A stretch of 35,487 nucleotides of DNA from Pelomonas sp. KK5 (GTDB taxonomy: Bacteria; Pseudomonadota; Gammaproteobacteria; Burkholderiales; Burkholderiaceae_C), in the NCBI RefSeq assembly GCF_001984095.1, contig NZ_LYVQ01000043.1, positions 1 to 35,487 of the forward strand, in the 5' to 3' direction. Below, one piece after another: positions 31,601 through 35,487 of this stretch. The position numbers were made by a program, and so were the translations under genes. Every line of letters begins with the position of its first letter. The stretch's first letter is position 1. The notes below the pieces were generated by a model, which did no database searches, had not been told where the DNA came from, and saw only the letters and a list, made by a program, of their open reading frames with translations.

Positions 31601-33770
31601 TGCGGCGCTCCTCGGCTTGCGTGACCGCCGGCTCGGCCAGCCTGGCCTGCGTCGCGATGGCGTAGGCCAGGGCCGGCGTCCCGCGCCGCTCGATCAGCAG
31701 CCGCGCGATGCGAAGGTGCAGGCCGGCCCGCTCGCGCCCGGACAGGGACTCGCAGGCCACGTCCCGCACGTTGTCGTGCGTGAAGACCAGATCGCCGTCA
31801 TCGAGACGGACCAGCCCCGACGCGACGGCAGGCGCCATCTGGTCGGCGGCGCCGGCGTCGGTCCAGCCGCTCGCCGCGGCGACGAGCCACAGCGCACAGC
31901 GATCGCCGGCAGCAGCGACGATCCGCAGCGCGGCCTGCGTGGGTTCGGGCAACTCGCGCAGGTCATGGACCAGCAACTCCTTCACGCTGAGCCGCGCCGG
32001 ATGCCGCACGATCTGCTGCAGGTCCCATGTCCAGCAGGACGCTCCGGTCTCGTGGCGGATCAGCCCTTCCCCGACCAGGCGGTTCAGCAACCGCTTCAGG
32101 AAGAACGGGTTGCGTCCCGTCCAGGCGTCGAGCAGGCCCGCCAGTTCGTCTAGCCCGCCGTCCGTCCGTGCAAACATCCTGCCGATCAGGTTCCGCGTCT
32201 CCTGGCCGCTCAGGGGCGCCAGCGCGATGCAGGTCGTCCTCGACGCATCGAGGCCGGCTACCGGGCCTGCCTGCGCGAGGGCACCGGACTCGGGCGGGCG
32301 CAGCGAGCCCAGCACCAGCAGCGGCGCATCGGCATGGTCCTGGGACAGCCGCCCGATCACCTGCAGCGTCTCCACATCGGCCCACTGGAGGTCATCGAGG
32401 ACCAGGATCAGCGGCCGGTCGTCGCGCGCGAAGCAGGCGCACAGCTTCGCCATGGCGCCCAGCACGATCTCGCGCTCCAGGCCCAGCGAGCCCTCCACGA
32501 GGCCCGGCTCCATCGCCGGCGCCGGGGGGGCCAGGTCCAGGATCGCACCCAGACCGGGCAGCAGGCCCGCCAGCTTGTCGGCGACCACGCCGGCCGCCTG
32601 CGACAGCCGCTCCCGCCACGCCGCGAACTCCCGGTCCGCGCTGCCCAGCACGATCCTGAGCAGGGGCTCGAGCGCCTGGGCCATGGTCTCGAACGGCGCG
32701 CCGTTGCCCGCCATCGCGCCCTTGGCCGAGGCGACGAGCACGGGGCCCTGCCTGCCCATCCGCGAAGCGGCCTCGTGCAGCAGGGTCGACTTGCCCAGGC
32801 CAGGCGGCCCCGACACGAGGCCGATGCGCAGGCCCCGGCCGGTAGCCACCGCACGAAAGGCGTCGAGCAGTTGCTGCAGTTCCGGCTCCCGGCCGACAAA
32901 GCCCGCGGCATCGTCGGGCCCGGCGCCGGCCTCCAGCGTGAACTCCGCAATGGCGCCGTGTCGCCCCAGCAGTTCCTCGCAGGCGCGCAGGTCGGCGCAG
33001 AGTGCCTGCGCGCTCGCATAGCGCTGGCCCGGCTCCTTCGCCATCAGGCGGAGCACGATCCGGGACAGCTGGCGCGGCACGTCGGGCCGCATTTCGTGCG
33101 GCAGTGGCGGCGGGCTCGTGGCGTGAGCATGCAGGCGGGCGGAAACATCACTGCCGGCGAAGGGCGCCGCGCCGGTCAGCAGTTCATAGAAGATGCAGCC
33201 CAGGGCGTACAGGTCGGCGCGTGCGTCGACACCGGCCTCCGTGCGCCCGCCGAGTTCGGGCGCCATGTAGTCGATGGCCCGGGGCTCCCAGTCCGGTTCC
33301 TCGTCCGCCTCGGACGCCGATCCGGCGGCAGATGCCGCGCAGCAGAAGCCGGTCAGGCGCGCCACGCGCGCGGCAGGGTCGACCAGGATGCGATCCAGGG
33401 TCAGCGACCGGTGGAGTACCTGGGCCGCATGCATCTTCGACACCGCCGTGGCCGCGAGAAGGGCGTCCGAGAGGAACTGCCGCGGCTCGAAGGGCTGGCC
33501 CTGGCGGCCATTCAGCAGCGCGCCGCCCGGATCCTTCAGGACCAGCACGGCGCCATCGCCGTAGGGCAGGAGCGCCACGGGCACGACGGCCCAGGCGTCG
33601 TCCAGCGCCGCGCGGAACTCGAACTCGCGCCGGAGCGCGGCGGGCCTGGACGGCGCCTGCGGGTTGCGTCCCGCGATCAGGACGGGGTCCCCGTTCTCAT
33701 CGAGGGCCCGGTTCAGGCGTGCGCCCAGTGGATGCAATTCGGAGCGGAATATGACGGCTTGGCTCAGCAT
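28674..33770 (-). CDS. Giant multidomain sensor: pseudokinase, AAA ATPase, GAF, histidine kinase
   Basis: A 1698-residue cytoplasmic signalling protein of the trifunctional Ser/Thr-kinase/ATPase/histidine-kinase type. Domains: kinase-like (about 20-275), STAND/AAA ATPase (about 295-650; Walker A GPPGLGKST with K327, Walker B LILVLDDLQWAD), a long helical repeat region (about 650-1250), GAF (about 1275-1430), HisKA with phospho-acceptor H1475 (HEIGQPLTAI) and HATPase (N-box INLLMNGAEAM, VEDGGAGL, GMGMGLTICKS). The kinase-like part is degenerate: HRD is H120-R-S122 and DFG is TGF, though APE survives, so it is probably a pseudokinase. No receiver is fused; the two regulators at 26466-27547 are likely partners. 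The start has no ribosome-binding site and lies two bases from the operator. Confidence 0.92.
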   Translation of the reverse strand: MLSQAVIFRSELHPLGARLNRALDENGDPVLIAGRNPQAPSRPAALRREFEFRAALDDAWAVVPVALLPYGDGAVLVLKDPGGALLNGRQGQPFEPRQFLSDALLAATAVSKMHAAQVLHRSLTLDRILVDPAARVARLTGFCCAASAAGSASEADEEPDWEPRAIDYMAPELGGRTEAGVDARADLYALGCIFYELLTGAAPFAGSDVSARLHAHATSPPPLPHEMRPDVPRQLSRIVLRLMAKEPGQRYASAQALCADLRACEELLGRHGAIAEFTLEAGAGPDDAAGFVGREPELQQLLDAFRAVATGRGLRIGLVSGPPGLGKSTLLHEAASRMGRQGPVLVASAKGAMAGNGAPFETMAQALEPLLRIVLGSADREFAAWRERLSQAAGVVADKLAGLLPGLGAILDLAPPAPAMEPGLVEGSLGLEREIVLGAMAKLCACFARDDRPLILVLDDLQWADVETLQVIGRLSQDHADAPLLVLGSLRPPESGALAQAGPVAGLDASRTTCIALAPLSGQETRNLIGRMFARTDGGLDELAGLLDAWTGRNPFFLKRLLNRLVGEGLIRHETGASCWTWDLQQIVRHPARLSVKELLVHDLRELPEPTQAALRIVAAAGDRCALWLVAAASGWTDAGAADQMAPAVASGLVRLDDGDLVFTHDNVRDVACESLSGRERAGLHLRIARLLIERRGTPALAYAIATQARLAEPAVTQAEERRSFARVNLAAGRQAKAAAAHHSALIFFHAALAYFESVLDADGAREATLQCGEAEFMTGALDAAEARLAALQSEAGDVLFGAAVARLRAALYTTRGDFDRALEIGIRFLANAGIEIPRHPSVAEVDAEHARLSQWLERHGVQAMRDIPIDADPLRRSITDIFSELLPPAMYTDQNLVDLMLLRLTNLAIEHGHSDASPNGYVCLNQIFGVRYGDYASSKAFGELALHLVNERGLGKYRARVFHTYGTFVVPWAEPARSARAHLERAFEIATQVGDHTFALYCGRNQATGMLFAGEFLGDIRRTVDGALLRARDAGFQLVVDALLAQKMLIGELQDGGAMQESMPEPQDGAPATLVDLAYWVYRLQLDLLFGRLPGALEARRRAEACRMAGRSFAEFAELPYYGSLALLAQAHRSREEEAVVAANIALLASWDAACTENFGARLALVRAELARAQGQAADAQQLYASAVARAREQDLRQVEALAAELAAGFYAGLGRDIEHRAYLRHALGAWQRLGAAAKVRQLQQAHAHVLAPDQPAPASQLLQQLDVHAVLRISNSLASDIVLSRVVETAMRTSLESSGADFGALAVLQGGAWQVLASASAGHGGIEVRHGPTPLTAELLPVSTLLTVARTEAPVQVGDARDEPSLAHDDYVKRARPRSMLGVPMMRYARFIGVLYVENKLAPQVFTAARARLLEVIATQASFALENTRLYQELSDQHVLQMQTDERLRAALAELARSSRLQAMGELVASIVHEIGQPLTAIDTSASAAGRWLDREVPEIGEAQAMISHVSLSAKRAKSIIQSLRSMARKTEPQFADIDLREALAECVSLVAGPLAEQGVSLRSEAPERPCRVRADRVQLQQVVINLLMNGAEAMAGQAPDTRHLRLCWSGSAAGAVSIAVEDGGAGLSAEAARRLFEPFFTTKSSGMGMGLTICKSIVDAHGGVLAFHARAEGGTRAVLELPGAEPSVPGILPGV

Positions 33771-33772
33771 GT

Positions 33773-33796
33773 TTCATGTAGGGAATACTACATGAA
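33773..33796. promoter_or_regulatory. Palindromic operator, copy 2
   Basis: TTCATGTAG-GGAATA-CTACATGAA, perfect nine-base arms with a six-base spacer, the same site as 20484-20507. It lies two bases before the sensor-kinase ATG and covers the expected transcription start of that gene. It also lies upstream of the divergent epoxide hydrolase gene. The TetR protein at 20523 is the likely binder. Confidence 0.75.
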
Positions 33797-33800
33797 TGAA

Positions 33801-33829
33801 ATCATAGCGATCGTTCCCGCGTCACGCAA
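33801..33829 (-). promoter_or_regulatory. Sigma-70-type promoter of the sensor-kinase gene
   Basis: TTGCGT (33829-33824) and TATGAT (33806-33801) on the minus strand with a 17-base spacer. The predicted start point falls inside the palindromic operator, giving a very short leader before the ATG at 33770. Confidence 0.55.
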
Positions 33830-33848
33830 GCGACAGCCCGTTTCCGTC

Positions 33849-33861
33849 TCAAACCTTGGTA
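33849..33861 (+). promoter_or_regulatory. 13-bp motif TCAAACCTTGGTA, copy 2
   Basis: Identical to the copy at 20457-20445 and in the same orientation relative to a hydrolase gene, here 110 bases before the ATG at 33972. After AACCTT and 17 bases both copies continue CGA-N2-GT-N3-AT (33875 here), so the pair may be extended promoter elements as well as a protein site. Confidence 0.55.
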
Positions 33862-33971
33862 GGTGGTGTACGCCCGAAGGTCGTATGGGCAGGTGGCCGC
33901 AGCCCTGGTGTCATGCACGGGCCCCGATCTCCGGGCCAACCCGTTCCGTTCAGACATGCAAGCGAGTCGAC

Positions 33972-35336
33972 ATGCCCAACAAGCCCAATCCCGCACCCCT
34001 CTCCACGCCCCTGCTCCGCCGCGCGCTTCAGTGCCTCGCGATCGCGGCCTCGGCAAGCCTGGCCGCCCTGCCCGGAGCGTCTCGGGCTGAGGGCCCAGGC
34101 ACCGTCACCTGGACGGGGCCGACCGGCGCCACGCTGGCCGACGGCTCTGCCGGCACGGACGCCATCCGGCCGTTCCGGATCGAGGTGCCCGACAAGGACC
34201 TGCTGGAGATGCAGAGACGAATCCGGGCCACGCGCTGGCCGGACCGGGAGACGGTCCGCGACACCTCGCAGGGGGTGCAGCTGGCGACGCTGCAGGCCCT
34301 GATGGCCTACTGGGGCTCCACCTACGACTGGCGCAAGACCGAGACCAGGCTCAATGCCCTGCCGCAGTTCGTCACGACCATCGACGGCGTGGACATCCAG
34401 TTCATCCACGTCCGCTCGAAGCACCCGAACGCGATGCCGCTGATCCTGACGCACGGATGGCCGGGCTCGCCGCTGGAGTTCCTGAAGGCCATCGGTCCGC
34501 TGACGGATCCCGTGGCCCACGGCGGCCGGGCCGAGGACGCCTTCGACGTCGTGATTCCCGCGATCCCGGGCTATGGCTTCTCGGGTCGGCCCGGCGACCT
34601 CGGCTGGGGCCCGGAGCGGATCGCGCGGGCCTGGGACACGCTGATGCACCGCCTGGGCTACGAGCACTACGTCGCCCAGGGCGGCGACCATGGCTCGGTC
34701 ATCTCCGACGCCTTGGGCGTGCTCAAGCCGAACGGCCTGCGCGGCATCCATGTGAACATGCCGCCGACGGTCCCGGCGGAGCTGGTCGGGGGCATCTTCT
34801 CGGGCGCTCCGGCGCCGTCGAGCCTGGCAGCCGATGAGCGCGGCGCCTACGAGACCCTGAGCCGCTTCTTCGCGCGCAACGCCGCCTACGGCGCCCTGAT
34901 GGTCACGCGGCCGCAGACGATCGGCTACGGGCTGTGCGATTCCCCTGTTGAACTCGCCGCCTTCATGTACGAGAAGATCGCGGAATGGACCGACAGCGCC
35001 GGCAAACCGGAAAGCGTGCTGAGCCGCGACGAGATCCTGGACGACATCACGCTCTACTGGCTGACCGACACCGGCGCATCCTCCTCACGGTTCTACTGGG
35101 AGAACAACAACAACAATTTCAGCGCCTCGCACCAGAAGACCGCGCGGATCGGCGTGCCGGTCGCCGTCACCGTCTTTCCGGGCGAGATCTATCGCGCCCC
35201 CAGGACATGGACCCGCAAGGCCTATCCAACGCTGTACTACTTCAGCGAAGTGGACAAGGGCGGCCACTTCGCAGCCTGGGAGCAGCCGCAGCTCTTTGCA
35301 GAGGAGCTCCGGGCAGCCTTCAGGCCGCTTCGCTGA
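33972..35336 (+). CDS. Exported epoxide hydrolase (EHN-domain type)
   Basis: A 454-residue protein with an N-terminal signal peptide (hydrophobic residues 19-36, likely cut after GASRA). The epoxide-hydrolase N-terminal domain is at 63-170 (IRPFRIEVPDKDLLEMQRRI, RATRWPD, YWGSTYDWRKTE). The alpha/beta-hydrolase core has HGWPGSPLEF (161-170), PGYGFSG and nucleophile D239 in GGDHGS, where most relatives have GGDWGS. Catalytic His is in KGGHFAAWEQP near the C terminus, and FYWEN may supply a ring-opening Tyr. It resembles juvenile-hormone-type and bacterial microsomal-like epoxide hydrolases. The ribosome-binding site (AAGCGAG) is weak. It is divergent from the sensor-kinase gene across the shared operator, so its expression is probably tied to that system. 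Confidence 0.9.
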   Translation: MPNKPNPAPLSTPLLRRALQCLAIAASASLAALPGASRAEGPGTVTWTGPTGATLADGSAGTDAIRPFRIEVPDKDLLEMQRRIRATRWPDRETVRDTSQGVQLATLQALMAYWGSTYDWRKTETRLNALPQFVTTIDGVDIQFIHVRSKHPNAMPLILTHGWPGSPLEFLKAIGPLTDPVAHGGRAEDAFDVVIPAIPGYGFSGRPGDLGWGPERIARAWDTLMHRLGYEHYVAQGGDHGSVISDALGVLKPNGLRGIHVNMPPTVPAELVGGIFSGAPAPSSLAADERGAYETLSRFFARNAAYGALMVTRPQTIGYGLCDSPVELAAFMYEKIAEWTDSAGKPESVLSRDEILDDITLYWLTDTGASSSRFYWENNNNNFSASHQKTARIGVPVAVTVFPGEIYRAPRTWTRKAYPTLYYFSEVDKGGHFAAWEQPQLFAEELRAAFRPLR

Positions 35337-35345
35337 CGAGGGGCA

Positions 35346-35487
<142 letters not shown>

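Noticed and set aside
28515-32153. Very long open frame on the plus strand opposite the sensor-kinase gene, and similar long frames opposite other genes (for example 1730-4519 minus and 21886-24981 minus)
   Set aside because: GC-rich codon bias removes stop codons from antisense frames. These products are rich in Arg, His and Gln, match no fold and lack ribosome-binding sites, while the opposite strand encodes clear families.

Overview
The window is very GC-rich (roughly 70%), densely coded, and uses C or G at most third codon positions. A beta-proteobacterial porin, a secreted protein made of DUF4148 repeats (a Burkholderiales family) and the general gene content point to a member of the Burkholderiales, perhaps near Rubrivivax, Ideonella or Roseateles. 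That placement is inference. There are no tRNA or rRNA genes, insertion sequences, phage genes or CRISPR arrays.

Left part (1-10054): a structured, probably non-coding stretch ending in a strong terminator and a small unknown gene come first. They are followed by what looks like a nucleobase scavenging cluster. A LysR regulator is divergent from an adenine-deaminase-like amidohydrolase, a YczE/DUF6198-type membrane protein and a porin. An NMT1/THI5-type ABC importer follows (binding protein, ATPase, permease with ATGA overlaps), then a cytidine/guanine-deaminase-like enzyme and an isopenicillin-N-synthase-like 2-oxoglutarate oxygenase. The roughly 300-base leader of the importer holds a sigma-54-like promoter, an NtrC-like dyad and a two-stem RNA hairpin with a possible alternative pairing. 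Position and shape suggest an NMT1-motif (xanthine) riboswitch.

Middle (10152-12475): a small unknown protein, an unusual formyltransferase-ACT fusion, and an aldose-1-epimerase-like protein.

Right part (12497-35336): a detoxification and stress region in three blocks. (i) A minus-strand operon (20362 to 12497) encodes four alpha/beta hydrolases, Ohr, an aldehyde dehydrogenase, a cytochrome P460, a catalase and a small Cys-rich protein. (ii) A divergent plus-strand operon encodes a TetR regulator, a flavoprotein subunit, a fused 2Fe-2S/molybdopterin hydroxylase subunit, a DUF3311 protein and a sodium:solute symporter. (iii) A signalling block encodes a receiver-only regulator, a FixJ-type regulator, the DUF4148 protein and a 1698-residue sensor (pseudokinase, AAA ATPase, GAF, histidine kinase), divergent from a secreted epoxide hydrolase. 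The tetR/hydrolase and sensor/epoxide-hydrolase promoter regions, 13 kb apart, carry the same 24-bp palindrome (TTCATGTAG-N6-CTACATG-A/C-A), a TATGAT -10 box beside it, and the same 13-bp motif TCAAACCTTGGTA in the same orientation towards the hydrolase genes. This is the best evidence in the window for one co-ordinated, apparently undescribed regulon. The 3' end of a class III alcohol (formaldehyde) dehydrogenase closes the window.
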